The translations under genes were made by a program, and so were the position numbers. Below are positions 28,018 to 40,268 of a DNA stretch of 64,000 nt, in pieces; position 1 is the first letter of the stretch, and each line of letters starts with the position of its first letter. The stretch is from Phytopythium helicoides (taxonomy: Eukaryota > Oomycota > Peronosporomycetes > Pythiales > Pythiaceae). The stretch covers positions 124,001 to 188,000 of the forward strand of contig JANFNE010000027.1 in the NCBI GenBank assembly GCA_024867545.1, written 5' to 3'. The notes beneath the pieces are model-generated. The model searched no databases, was not told where the DNA came from, and worked only from the letters and a program-made list of their open reading frames with translations.

Positions 28018-30612
28018 TTATACCGGAATTCGGCAGTAGCCGGCGTCGACAGCTGCCGCTTCCCGCCACTCCAGCTGCATGAACACCTCCACTCGGGTCG
28101 AGCAGTTCATTGCAGCGAAATCCGAGGATCCGCTTTGCTCGTTGAGAGGCGGATTGTAGGCGGAGCGAGCGACATTGACAGTCGACATAAGTGCTTTAAA
28201 CTCTTTTCCGCTTGGGGCTGCAGCAGTCTGGGGTTTTATGGTCGCGTGTAGTCGATACACAATTATCCGCGTTCGCGCAAAAGCACCAGGATGCGTTTGA
28301 TCTTCCTCGCCGTCTTCTTGTCGAAATGCAAATAGCACTAGGTTTGCAGACCGACGGTCTTCAGCAATGGACCCAAAGTAGTCCCCCCAAGCCCAAGCTC
28401 CCTCAGCTGCCAGCGTCACCATCGAGGCTAATCCGTTTGGAAACGTACGGAACACTCGACTTCGACCGTCCAAAACCAGAGCCATGGCAGACTCGGATCT
28501 CGAACTCGTAGGTACTGCGATCGAAGAAGTGATGGTTAGGAGTTGATCGTCCAGATCCAAGTCGACACAAAAGATCTGGTGTAGCCAGCTGAGAACTCGC
28601 AACACTGTCGGTCGATGAAGAAAATAACCTTTAGGACTCGAGTCAGTTTGCACTGAGCGCACGCGAAAAGAATTAACGTCGAGAACCCAGCGACCCCGCC
28701 ACAATTCACGATGAGTGCCTATTGCCGACGCAGAATCTTGACAAGCTTGCTTGATAGTTGTCTCGTTCAGCTGGGCTGCCAGCTGGCGGAAAATAGATTC
28801 GTGGCACAAATCTCCTTGCGAGCAGCGCAAAATCTCGACTGCCATCCGTCGAGCAAAATGCAGCGAGTCCTCTTGGTAAATCAGCGATAAGGCATCGTCC
28901 ACCAGCGACTCAATAGCCGTAATCGGCCACTCTTGACAGCCTCTAGTTTTTTTGCCAGTCAGCTCGGTAGAGTTGGAAAGCCCATCGTAAACTCGATCAA
29001 GGCTTCCCAAAAATGCATCACTGAGCACCCATCGCCGAATGTTTCCACTCATATTACGCTCTCGCTCGACATTCCAATGAGATTGCAGCACATCGTCCTG
29101 GCTTACAATGTCTAAAGCGCGAAGGAGCAAAGTGACGCTTGCTAGGATTACTGGATAGACACAGGTGTTCATGCGGACGGGGTTGCTGAGGCCCAATGAG
29201 ATAATTTGTTGTAGAATGGGCAGGATAGATAGGTGCTGACCTGTCAACTCGTGGTAGGCACTGGTCAGCTGTGAACATACCCAATGGTCTTGAACGACAC
29301 TCGACAGGTCCGGCAGTAGGAGCTCTAGCTCGACAAGAGAAACTGAGTTGACTAGAAGAAACAAAACCTGCAAGTGCTGCACCTTTTGCTGCGTATCGGG
29401 ATGGATCTGATTTATCCACAACGGGGCATCACACTCTCGCCTACAAGGTTTGGATTCCCCTTGAGTGTTATCGACGTCGTCTTGTAATTGTCCAGAAGCT
29501 CTCGATATCAGCTCAGCAGCCATGTCGACACTTGAAGTAAATCAAGACCGCTGACTGTAGTGTCACATTCGCTTCTGACTTCTTCCGTCTCGACGTTGGT
29601 GCTGAGCGCAATAGTGCTCGCGTTCCGCTGGTGTCTAGTGGTCGTCGACACACTAGCGAGACGTCCCTGCTCTGTTGACGCGCGCCGATACGATACAAGC
29701 AAAAACGAGGGGGATTCATGGTGTGCGATGACGCGCGCTAGGCGAGATCCATCTCGAGGCTGTGCTGGGTCAGATCCCGGCATCATTGGCTCCAGCAGAA
29801 AGACGTAAACGCGCAGCGTGTGCTCCATCTCGCGCTGCCGTCTCGCCGCACCGCTCTCAAAATTGTAGATCCACTTGGGGAAGCTGCGCTTGTTCAGTGA
29901 GTACACAATTGAGTCCTAGAAGCAGAGCAATCATGAGTTGGGACGATTCCTCAGCTTCAAATTGAGCTAAAGGCGCACCTCTGGGGCTCGCAACTGGTTG
30001 AACTCGCTCTCCTTGACCGCCAGAACCCACGGGCAGTCTTCTCCTCCTTCATCGACTGGCTCAAACAGGTTTCGCGGCAGTATTATCTGGCTTCCGTGCT
30101 TCAGCAATCCGTCCGTATCCAGCAGGTCGTCCCCATCGCTCGGAACCAACGGCTCAAACCGCGCACAAATGACCAGCTCGCTCTCCGGCACAGCATCTCT
30201 TGCAACTTGAAAAGTGACGAGCACGTGCAGCGAGCCCCCGCAGTACCTACGGGGCACGTGGTCGGGGCAGCAGTGCGGGAAGCAGCGCACAATCTGACGG
30301 TCAAACCCACGAGCCTGAGAACTGGAGGCCATCGTGGATCGCGGCAAACCACGCAAGTACCTTGCTCCCTTTCGCGCGGTTGCTCCTGCTCGAGCACAAC
30401 CGAGTCAGTGGTTGTCACCATGACGACGTCGCCTTCAGGAGGACCCTCCTCCTCTGTCTCGGTCCGTGTTTCGTCACGAGGGACTCGGGTCGAATCCGAC
30501 CTGACTCAGCTCACCTGGCGTACGCTCGCTCGAACAGCGGGTGGCTCTCCTCGCTGCACGCGTAGCGGAAGAGCCGCAGCGACTTGACGGAGACCGAGGA
30601 GCTCGCGGCCAT
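28018..30612 (-). CDS. CPDH-WGDY family protein, copy B (one frame break)
   Basis: Function unknown. Exons: 30612-30515, microexon 30385-30361, 30293-29979, 29915-28018; introns 129, 67 and 63 nt. Exon 1 encodes LRLFRYACSEESHPLFERAYAR. Exon 3 reads FPHCCPDHVPRRYCGG, replacing the second Cys of the usual CGC by Gly. Exon 4 begins DSIVYSLNKRSFPKWIYNFE. The frame changes within 29508-29545, in the hypervariable linker after SYRRA, so a small unrecognised intron is also possible there. Downstream, KVQHLQVLFLLVNSVS and LVLDGRSRVFRTFPNGLAS...WAWGDYFG are conserved. Copies A and B are both on the minus strand and about 540 bp apart. Confidence 0.72.
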
Positions 30613-31929
30613 GGCGAGCGCGAGGCGTGAGCAACAGCAGGTCGGTCTCCTCGTCGGCTCAGGGGTGAGGCGGCGGCTATTATTACGGTAGAAGTACGAC
30701 TATCTATCTCATAGGTGCGAGGGGCATAAAACAAGGATACTAGAGCGTTTTAGAGGTTTAGTATCGGGGTTAAAGGAGGTGAGACCGTGGCTAAAAGCAT
30801 CTTCCGAGGGCAGACACAATCGTCAAGTCACGGAGTGGAATTGTATACTTGGCCAACATGATAATCCCCCGGCACGGCGTTTGGTGCGATCCCACCTCCG
30901 ACAGAGCATATAGCTCCCGTCCTTCACACTTGATTGATCACACAGACATGCTCACTTGATCGAGCTGATGAAGCGGAGCGGCGGGGAGCGAGATGGAACG
31001 GGCGGCAGACGAGAGCCGGGAGAAGCGGACGTCTTTGCTTCGAGGCTTTGAGATCGAGCACCCTGGACAAGCTTGGAGTGACGTGCTGATGCTCACAGTC
31101 CGAGGCACAGCGAGGCACGGTCCAATGAAGAGCTGTGAAGCTGGTGGAAAGTGCTTTCTTCGCGGTCATTGAGTCAGTCGCATCTGATGGTACCGAGATC
31201 ATCACCACTTCGTCGCCGATGCGGCGTCCACGAGTGTCTATCTCCATTGCTGGCAGGTTTGATGTCCGGGAGACTTCGCTTTCTCTTGCTGACCGTGCGC
31301 ACCGAAAGATCGAGCTGCTGCTCGGAGATTATTGATGCAATCGAAGTATAGCAGCAGCTCTCCTTGCTGTACTCTACAAAGGCAAGCTTTCTTTCGCGGG
31401 CACCTTAATGGTTGAGCTCAAACGCGGATGTCGTTTTCGGTTGGTTGCATCGTGTGCACCGGCGGCATGAATAACTCTGTTGGTGCCGACCATCCCGACG
31501 GGAAGCCACTCAATTTGAAGAAATCTAGTAGTGATGACCAGTCTCGGAAGAAGGCAGCATTGACAAAATTGCAACCGTGCCCTCGCAGACTATGATTTAT
31601 CCCCCACTAGTCAACGATGATGGTTATGCTACCGCGTATTGCTTTATCAACGAGGACGTGTAAGAATGTCAACTGGGCTTCTGGTATGCATCAGTCTTCA
31701 TACGACCTGAAATCTCAACGCTAATGCGCTAGCCATCATCAGCCATCTCTATTTAACTCGGTACACTCAAAGCGCTATCAAATTTACTACCTCCGCAAGC
31801 GAATTGAGGGCTGCATCGATGTCCCGCAATCGCTGCTTCCATCTAATCGAGACTTTACTGAGCATTGGGAACGTTAAGATGGAGGTCTATCCACTCCCGA
31901 CTTCCAAGGATTCCAAGACTCCTTCGCGA
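30613..31929. other. Gene-poor region upstream of copy B
   Basis: No convincing gene. Composition is mixed and short reading frames on both strands look random. I see no similarity to other parts of the window here. Confidence 0.45.
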
Positions 31930-33275
31930 ACCCGAATGATTCGTTTATCCGATCCACATCGTCTGGCATCGCGCAGAGCGAGCCTAGCGCGCACAACGGA
32001 GCGATGGCACGTGGCGCGGTTGCGATTTCTGTGAAGTGCGCCGCGGGGACTCATCTGGACGCTCGATAGTCGAGTCGGTCGAGTCGTTCCGGGAGGGCTA
32101 TCCACTGCTTGGTTCCTTGTCGGGGTTCACGGTCTGTTGGTGTGACCACGAAGGGTCTTCCGGCTGCGTTGGTGTGCGTGTTGAACCCCATCGGAACCGG
32201 CTGATCGACCTCGCGGGTATCTTTCGGCGTTGCTACGCCGTGGTTGGTACTGTTGAGTCTTTCAGAGAGGAAGAAGGAGAGGTGGCGAGTGGCTCTACGT
32301 CCATGTTGGAGCCAATATGGGAAGATATCGTGATGAGAAAGATTGGAGCGCGAGCATTCGGTGTATGAGTGCGAAGAATGGAGCAAGTCCTGGCCTGAAA
32401 TGGAAAATCGTGCCTCTGTGCGCTCCTGTAGCCTACCAGTCTGCCACGAACAGTCGAAACATCGAAGCAGCCACGTACAAAGTTTGATGGCGCTGTCATT
32501 CCGTAGTGGAAACAAAGAGAAGGACCGGGAGAGAACCAAGGTCGCCACCAATGCATGCGACATGTGAGTGTTTGACGACCGACCGACTTCGAATCGTCAA
32601 GAACGAGCAATGAACAAACAAACGTTGAGGTGTTTGGTTGGTTGGTTGGATCCTCTTCCATTGTATTGGTTCAACTCACCTCAACTCAACGCGTTTCCAA
32701 CTCGGAGATCGCGACGACGATGGTCTTGATTGGCATTAGTGTCCCGTCTTCGCCTCTGCCTATCGGATTTTTGGCACAGTGCATGCATGTATATCCGTGC
32801 GTGCGTGCGTGCGTGTGATGCGCAGTGTCCGCCTGAAGGTGATAAAGTGGGGTCCCGGAGGACGCTAGTGAGATGGTTGGTTTGGCGGAACATGTTCCGT
32901 CAACTTGTTCGAGCGAGTTGGCGAATAGACCCCCGTGAAGTATTCTTCCAAGACAGCCAGCCAGGTTACCAAAATCGATTCTGGGTTGCAGATTCGAGAT
33001 TCTGGTGGAGCGATTGAGAGAGGCGTCTGCAAGACGACCAAGATGCTAGACAAATACACGTCCGTGTCTGCATAACCCGTCCTCGTTCTCGTCGTGGGTA
33101 TCGAGTACCTATGTTTGGTGGGTAGATAGGAGTCAGCCAAGTCAAGTGAGTGGGTGAGTGAGTGAGTGTGGTTCGCTTTGACAGCGGATACGACTCCACA
33201 AGTGAGGAGTGGATGTCATTTGGTCGAGCCGTTCTATATGATAGCTCTCGGCGGACGATTTTTTGCTGATGACGC
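31930..33275. repeat. Dispersed repeat R, copy 1 (~1.35 kb)
   Basis: Matches copy 2 (38203-39571) over almost its whole length and copy 3 (40269-40747) over its first ~475 bp. The first part is >95% identical to copy 3; the part around 32880-33130 is almost identical to copy 2. It includes TTGG and CAACT simple repeats near the middle and a GAGT run near 33153-33170. No transposase, reverse transcriptase or clear terminal repeat is visible. A 110-codon open frame at 32036-32368 lacks an ATG but is kept open in copy 3. A non-autonomous mobile element is a reasonable guess, not shown. Confidence 0.7.
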
Positions 33276-35004
33276 TGAAGTCCAAGTCTAGGCAGTTGTT
33301 TTGCTGTGGATTTGAGAACTTAAAAACACTTGGAATTGGTGCATAAATATTCTGACTTGTTGAGGGCAAGTGATGGTTCTGTTATGGGATCCGTCGAGTG
33401 ATGAAGGTACTAATGAAGTGATGGACAATCAGACATTGCACTCGTGCACGCGCTTGCTGAGCATTAGTGCAGGATTGGACGGACCATGGTGGTTGGTCCA
33501 TCATCAACCTGATGGAGCCTTCGAGCGTTAGTATTATTTTTCTTTCCTTTCTTTCTTTCTTTCCTCCGCTCTGCGATCAGTGTGATCAGGCATCCAGCTA
33601 AGTCAGTTGATTACCAAGTATTCGTTGATCCTGGAAAAGATACAGCCATGCGAACGGGAGCCAAGTATATGCGGTTCTAAATCCGCTCACTTCTTGTTGC
33701 TTGCCAGCAGAAGCGAACGAGAATTGTATGGAGTGTGGCATCCTACTTGGTCTGTCATCGACTCGTTGGACTTGATCCTGTCGTGGAGATCGATGCTAGA
33801 CACGAGAATTGATTGATGCGAGTTTGGTTTGAAGCTAGTTTGAATACAGACCTCCGTCTCCGTCGGGGCTGTGATTGAGAACTTGAAAAACAACTTTTAG
33901 CTGCAAGTCTTGTCGGGACGGCAATTACTCGTGTCGTAACAGAATCTCAGGCTCTAGACCAAGACTATCCGAGAACTTTGTTCGATGAACAAGCTCTCAT
34001 TGGTACCACAGTGAAGCGCAGAGCCGAGAGAAACAAAACCTGAGCATATGCGCTGCCTGATATCTGTAAAATCTCGACGGACTCGGCTGCCAATGAGGTC
34101 AGCATTGCAGCTTATCCCGACGTCTCTCACGCCACCTCGACAGCAACCCGCTACAATCGCTTGCGACGACAACCGTGCGCAAGGAAGTAGCCGTGTGTTC
34201 TTCTTTCCTCCGAACTTTGTCAAAGACAGCGAGTGAAGTTGTGCTCCCGCCAAATTGCTCGCTCGTCTCTGCAGGAAATTCGAACGGGACAGAGTCCCGC
34301 ATCCCTCATTTTTTTCCCCTAGTGGCTCACTCCGCCCACTGAAGCGAAGAAAAGCTGACTGCCAACAAGCGACCACCCTCACCTCCGCACGCACGAGCTC
34401 CACCCTGGCGACCGCTTCCGCTGCCTTCCCGCCATCGCACCGCAGTGGCTAGGGTCTCGCCAACCACCACGCCGACTCGCAACCCCAAGGCTTCTCGCCA
34501 CCATTGGACTGGACCGGACTCACTTGCCTCGAGGAGGACGGACGAGTCGTCAAAGTCGGCCTCGCGCCTCGAATTTCACGCCCGACTGATCCGCTGCCGC
34601 GGCAGCTCGTGACTCCCACCCGCAGTAGGTAGAGGATGGCCTCGTCCGTGGAGAGAGCCCGCCTATCAACTTACAACTAGCGAAACCTCGAGCCGCTCGA
34701 CGACTCGTCTGGCAGCTCAGGGGCCTCACGGAGAGACCCACGGCCCCCATTCGACGGCGGCAGGGCGTCTTGGCGGCGCGGTGTCGGCAGGAGACGGATG
34801 TCTGGAAACGGTCTCCGTTCCATTGCAAACCTGTTGGATCGCATATCACCTTATATTTGTTGTGGATACTCTCGTCGCCACCTCAATACACGCGAATTTA
34901 CCACCTCTAGCAAATAGTAGTCGACGATCCGTGAGGGCATCCCAAGCATCTCCTAAGCGCGCACTGCACTCCCCTCCCTTTTCGCCCAGAGGAGACGCTC
35001 AAGC
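33276..35004. other. Gap upstream of copy C
   Basis: No recognisable gene. A pyrimidine run (TTTCTTTCTTTC-like) sits near 33538-33562. The last ~15 bp (AGGAGACGCTC) before copy C are shared with the flank of copy D and mark the edge of that duplication. Confidence 0.45.
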
Positions 35005-37829
35005 ATGGCTGCGGCGCCACGCGTGACCAGCATGCGCTTCTTCCGCTACGGCTGCGACGAGCAGCACCATCCGCTGTTCCAGACCAGCTACTCGCGGTGC
35101 GTGGGCTCCTTTCGAGCCGGCTCTCGCCTCGCCAAGCGTTCTGTGGGCTGAGCTGCCGCAGCCAACAGGAAGACTCACGCTCGTCACGAATGACACCTGC
35201 AGGAGCAACAGGATGCACGGGGTCAAGGTGCGGTAGACACCCGCATCTCCACTGCGAGCCTCGTCGTCAAGACTTTGCTGACGCCGTGGGTTGCTTGGAG
35301 CAGATCCTGCGGTGCTTCCCTCACTGCTGTCCGGACCACGTGCCTCGGCGGTACTGCGGATGTTCACTGCATTTGGTGGTTGCATTCGACCGGCCTTTGA
35401 TTCGAGCAGAAGAACAGCAGTTTGTGGTGTGCGCGAGGTTCGAGGCATTGACAATATCTGAAACAGTTGGAGGCAGCAAGTCCGACGGAGCTGTAGTGTT
35501 GATGGATGCTGGGACGATGGCGAGGATCCCAGGTCATCTATCCAACGAAGAAGGAGCAGGTGGAGAGGAGTCTACTTCGGACCAAATGTGGGTCCGAGCG
35601 GTGAAGGAGAGCGAGAAGAGGCAGCAGCAGGTGCCATCGGTGCGAGATTCCCATGGCAAGATACTTTCTGTTACCCATTGAACGCGAAGGCTAATCGCAA
35701 TGGAGTTTCTTGTTGTGATACAGAATGCAGTCGTGTTCTCGCTCAACAACCGCAGGTTCCCAAAGTGGATCTACAACTACGAGCGAGACGCGACTCGGCA
35801 GCAGCGAGACATGCAGCACTGTCTGCGCGCGTATGCTTTCCAACTGCACAGTGCTCGAGCCGAGTACCTCGGAGACGCTCGCAGTCAGTTGGCGACTGTG
35901 GTGGCACACCTCGCCTCTCCCGGTTTTGTGTTGTATTCGTATCGTCGAGCGAGCTACACTACCAAGCGTCTTGATAAGGTCAATCCGAGCGATAGATCTG
36001 CAGAGCCAAACCACTGTCGGTCCAATGTGGACGATTTGGACATGGAGATTGATGAGTTGCGACGAAATCGCGACTCAATCTCTGCATGTGAGTCTCCGTT
36101 ACCAGACTCGGAATCGAGTGCGGATATATCACTATATGAGGTTGAATTACCCCGTTCCAATCGCAAGTCTCTTCATCCCAACCCCGACATATCCGAGTCC
36201 ACACGCTCCCAGCATTTATACCTTAATGAAGAACCACCAACCGACAGCGATTCTCCTGTCCTCTACAATCTACGGCTCGCTCAAACGCAAAGTACCCGAG
36301 AAAAGATGCAGCACCTCCACATTCTCTTCTTGTTCCTCGACTCGATTTCACTTCACCGACTTCAAGCTCATGCCGAGACCTTGACGCGTACCATTGAAGA
36401 CCGATGGGTGAAACCGTTGTTTGTGTCTGGTATGGACCCATCGATGTTCCAGACGAGCGTGTCCACGTTCTCAATGTCGACGTTTTTGGCCTGTCACTGC
36501 TCCTGTTCTTCATGTGATCATTTACTACAGACCAGAAGTCAGTGTCCACATGTGGTCATCGATTGTGTGGCAGCGGTGATGCAGGTGTTGAACCCTTTGT
36601 GGGTGTTCAAAGGTCTCGAGACGAGTCTAGGTGCAGGTATGGACTTGGATGAGCAAGTCGGCTCCACAACTCGCAAGGGGGTTGCCTCTTTGCGTCTGCT
36701 ACCAGCATTTGAAAGAGCCATCGACGAGATATACGAGGCGCTAGCGTTCACTGTTGCACAGATGCGAGGGGTACAATCACAAGACCCACGCGACCCACAC
36801 GATTCGTCAAGTGGATTACCAGTATACAAGCTCGTGGGCTCGTTGGTGGACGATGTGGTCTCCCACATCTTCCAGGACGCGTCACTAGCGACGATCATGC
36901 CTGCAGTTCTGGCCATTCTTCGCGGTGTGGATACTGGTGCACGTGATGATGCGTTGTATCGGAAGTTTGTAGCCCAAACCGTCGAGATGAGTGTCGTTGA
37001 GAGGAACAATCTCACGCGGAACGCGGTTCGACGTGATATCCCTGCTGACGATTCGTCAGCATTTCGCGCTAATCAAGATCCGTGGCGGCATCGTTGGCTC
37101 TTGAACACTCACAAATTCAAGAGAATTGACAATGAACGTCATCTCGACTCTCACACAGATGCATTCGGTTCGTCGACGACGATACTTGGGCTCCTTGTCT
37201 TTCTGCATCGGTACCTGTGTGTCGATATCGCTCTCGAAGGGAGTCACTTGATGGTCACATCAGCTGTAGGTTTAGAAGGAAACGCGACAGAGTGGTCACG
37301 CTCGCACTCAGGGATGTCACTTGTACTAGATGGTCGTAGTCGGGTGTTCCGAGCGTTTCCGGACGGCGCTGCCACGATGGCCACACTTGAGTCGAGTGTC
37401 GAGTGGAAATGGGGAGACTACTGCGGTTGTGTGTCTGACGACCATCGCTCACTTGAGTTGGTTCTCTTTTGTTTCTGTGAGAATCCGAGCCGAAAGTCGA
37501 ATGCCGAGCACGTCGATGATCTTGAAGAGGTTGTGCATGCAGCGGAGGTGGTACGCTTCGACGTTGGTATGACGCTACGAGTGTCAAAGGGAGACACAAG
37601 GAAGCGTATCTGGGAGGATAGTGTCTTTCGTGATCTCTCCGTTGTTGTTGCTGTCAGTCGGTCGATGTGTACGAGTGCGAGTGAGAGCAACGGCGATGGG
37701 TATGGTGATGGTGTCGACATCGGAGGTGATCTATCAGGGATGTCGTGCTTGAGTCGTGCCGAGTTCTTCAGTCGTCTTGAGTGGCGGTCCGTCTCGTCCT
37801 TTGACGCGACTTACGATCGAATTGGATGA
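35005..37829 (+). CDS. CPDH-WGDY family protein, copy C (intact)
   Basis: Best reference member: 852 residues with no break. Exons: 35005-35096, microexon 35203-35227, 35304-35639, 35724-37829; introns 106, 76 and 84 nt. Exon 1 gives SMRFFRYGCDEQHHPLFQTS; the microexon gives SNRMHGVK; exon 3 gives FPHCCPDHVPRRYCGCSLHL then VVCARFEA and MWVRAVKESE. Exon 4 starts NAVVFSLNNRRFPKWIYNYE and RDMQHCLRAY, then SPGFVLYSYRRA. After a variable acidic linker come a helical core (KMQHLHILFLFLDSISLHRL, CPHVVIDCVAAVMQVLNPL, KLVGSLVDDVVSHIFQ) and the end block LVLDGRSRVFRAFPDG...WKWGDYCG and FFSRLEW. There is no signal peptide or membrane segment, so a cytosolic or nuclear protein is inferred. Function unknown. 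Confidence 0.85.
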
Positions 37830-38202
37830 TAGGAGCTACCAAAGTAATGTTATCTGAAACTCGAAGGTAGCTCCAGGCTTCGTCTTGGCTTCGAACCGCT
37901 TTATTGAGGTCAGATGTGGTAGATCATGAGTGACCGCACAACTTCGATGCGATACGATGCGATTTGACTGCCAGCACAGTTGTCCACTATGCTCATTTCT
38001 TTTGGTATTGAAGACAAGTTCGGGCGGGTGCTTACAAAATACCAAAAGCTGTTCATCATCACGCCTCTCGCTGAAACAATCGAGCCTTTTTCAATAGTGA
38101 TTCCATCTGAATCACGAACAGTGCATTCGTGAGGGTACCATTCTCCTTCTCTGTATGAGTAACAAGGCCGACAGCCCAAGACCTTTGCAACCACTCATCG
38201 AC
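37830..38202. other. Gap downstream of copy C
   Basis: About 370 bp with no recognisable feature. Similarity to the copy D locus stops at the stop codon. Confidence 0.45.
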
Positions 38203-39571
38203 AGCAGATGACACGTGGAGCGGTTGCGATTTCTATGAAGTACGCCGCGGGGACTCATCTGGACGCTCGATAGTCGAGTCGGTCGAGTCATTCCGGGATG
38301 CTTATTCACTGCTTGGTTGCTTGTCAGAGTGTACGGCCTGTCGGTGTAACCACGAAAGGCCTTCAGGCTGCGCTGGTGTGCGTGTGTTGAACCCCATCTG
38401 AGCCGGCTGATTGACCTCACGGGTATCTTTCGGCGTTACTACACCGTGATTGGTCCTGTTGAGTCTTTCGGAGAGGAAGAAGGAGAGGTGGAGAGCGGAT
38501 GTACGTCCATGTTGGAGCCGATATATCGTGATGAGAAAGATTGAAGCGTGAGCATTCGCTGTATGAGTGCGAAGAATGAAGAATGGGAGCAAGTCCTGGC
38601 CTGAAATGAAAAAAATCGTGCCTCTGTGCGCTTCTGTAGCCTACTAATCTACCACAAACCGTCGAAGCAACCACGTACCGAGTTTGATGGCGCTGTCATT
38701 CCGTAGTGGAAACACAGAGAAGGACCGGGAGACAACCAAGGCCGCCATCAATGCATGCGACATGTGAGTGTTTGACGACCGACCGACTTCGAATCGTCAA
38801 GAACGAGCGATGAACAAACAAACGTTGGTTAGTTGGTTGGTTGGTTGGTTGGATCTTCTTCCATTGTATTGGCTCAACTCAACTCAACTCAACTCAACTC
38901 AACTCAACGCGTTTCCAACTCGGAGATCGTGACGATGATGGTCTTGATTGGCATTAATGTCCCATCTTCGCCTCTGCCTATCGGATAGTTGGCACAATGC
39001 ATGCATGCATATGAGTGCGTGCGTGGGTGTGATATGCAGTGTCCGCCTGAAGGTGGTAAAGTGGGGTCCCGGAGGACGCTAGTGAGATGGTTGGTTTGGC
39101 GGAACATGTTCTGTCAACTTGTTCGAGCGAGTTGGCGAGTAGACCCCCGTGAAGTATTCTTCCAAGACAGCCAGCCAGGTTACCAAAATCGATTCTGGGT
39201 TGCAGATTCGAGATTCTGGTGGAGCGATTGAGAGAGGCGTCTGCAAGACGACCAAGATGCTAGACAAATACACGTCCGTGTCTGCATAACCCGTCCTCGT
39301 TCTCGTCGTGGGTATCGAGTACCTATGTTTGGTGGGTAGATAGGAGTCAGCCAAGCCAAGCCAAGTCAAGTGAGTGAGTGAGTGAGTGAGTGAGTGAGTG
39401 AGTGAGTGAGCGTGGTTCGCTTTGACAGCGGATATGACTCCACAAGTGAGGAGTGGATGTCATTTGGTCGAGCCATTCTGATGATGATAACATCCGGTAT
39501 ATTTGGTTCATTAACTCATCTGCGCGAGGCACTGATCGAGCCATTCTATATGATAGTTCTCGGCGAACGAA
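38203..39571. repeat. Dispersed repeat R, copy 2 (~1.37 kb)
   Basis: Second full-length copy. The first ~400 bp are more diverged from copies 1 and 3 than those are from each other, whereas 39080-39350 is almost identical to copy 1. Simple repeats are expanded here: TTGG near 38835-38852, CAACT near 38875-38905, and GAGT x ~10 at 39369-39410. About 60 bp at 39480-39540 are inserted relative to copy 1, flanked by a repeated TCGAGCCATTCT. Confidence 0.7.
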
Positions 39572-40268
39572 TTTCGAGGTGAAGCCACGGCAGGTGATCT
39601 GCGAATGTGAATTCTAGAACAAAAGACACGATTATCTTTATGCCGAAGCCATACATATGCAGGATCGGGGTCGCGACCCGTTATCGGAGGACCCAAATGA
39701 TCTCAAATGGGAAATTGGGTCGTGTGTCGGTCCTGTACTTCCGTTACAGGGAGCCGGATCAAGGTGTATACGGCATGTACGGTATGCCAGGATGGCAAAG
39801 ACACGAAGGGATCAGTTGAAGTAGTAGCTGGGTGGTAGCTCTTCTATTAGTTTGCGATGTGCTAGGCAGATGGTTTCAGTGGTCATCTGTGCTCCGTTGG
39901 CACCGCGAATCGTGTTGGATATGCTTTTATCTGGCTGATGGCGGTCCAAAGAACAGGTCAAACAATTCGTTGGTCGAAGAGAGCAGCCGTGTCAAATGCG
40001 AGTTCGAAGCGAGCGAGTGAGCGCCGTTGGTATTTGCACTTTGCCAGAGAGTGTGTGACCCCAGAGCCTGCTACGACGAATCAGATCCTCAAGGCATGTG
40101 ACTTCCGTGGTGTATTTGCGTAGATTGGCTTCACGTTGATCCATTTGGGTCCGTTTGCAGCCAGAGGAGCCTCACTTTCGCGAGTGCAACCGGCTACTGG
40201 CTCCGATTTCCAGAGCTCGAGCACACTCAAATCCCCGACATGGGCCAACCGGTGGATTTAATAGCACT
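39572..40268. other. Gap between repeats
   Basis: About 700 bp without a recognisable gene or repeat. Confidence 0.4.

Noticed and set aside
29508..29545. Intron instead of a frameshift in copy B exon 4
   Set aside because: No convincing donor/acceptor pair was found and no other copy has an intron at this position, so a single indel is preferred, though not proven.
32051..32563. Minus-strand frame of 170 codons in repeat R copy 1
   Set aside because: It is broken in copy 2 and resembles no element protein.
38833..39410. TTGG, CAACT and GAGT arrays as telomere-like or CRISPR-like repeats
   Set aside because: They are simple microsatellites without spacers and internal to repeat R.
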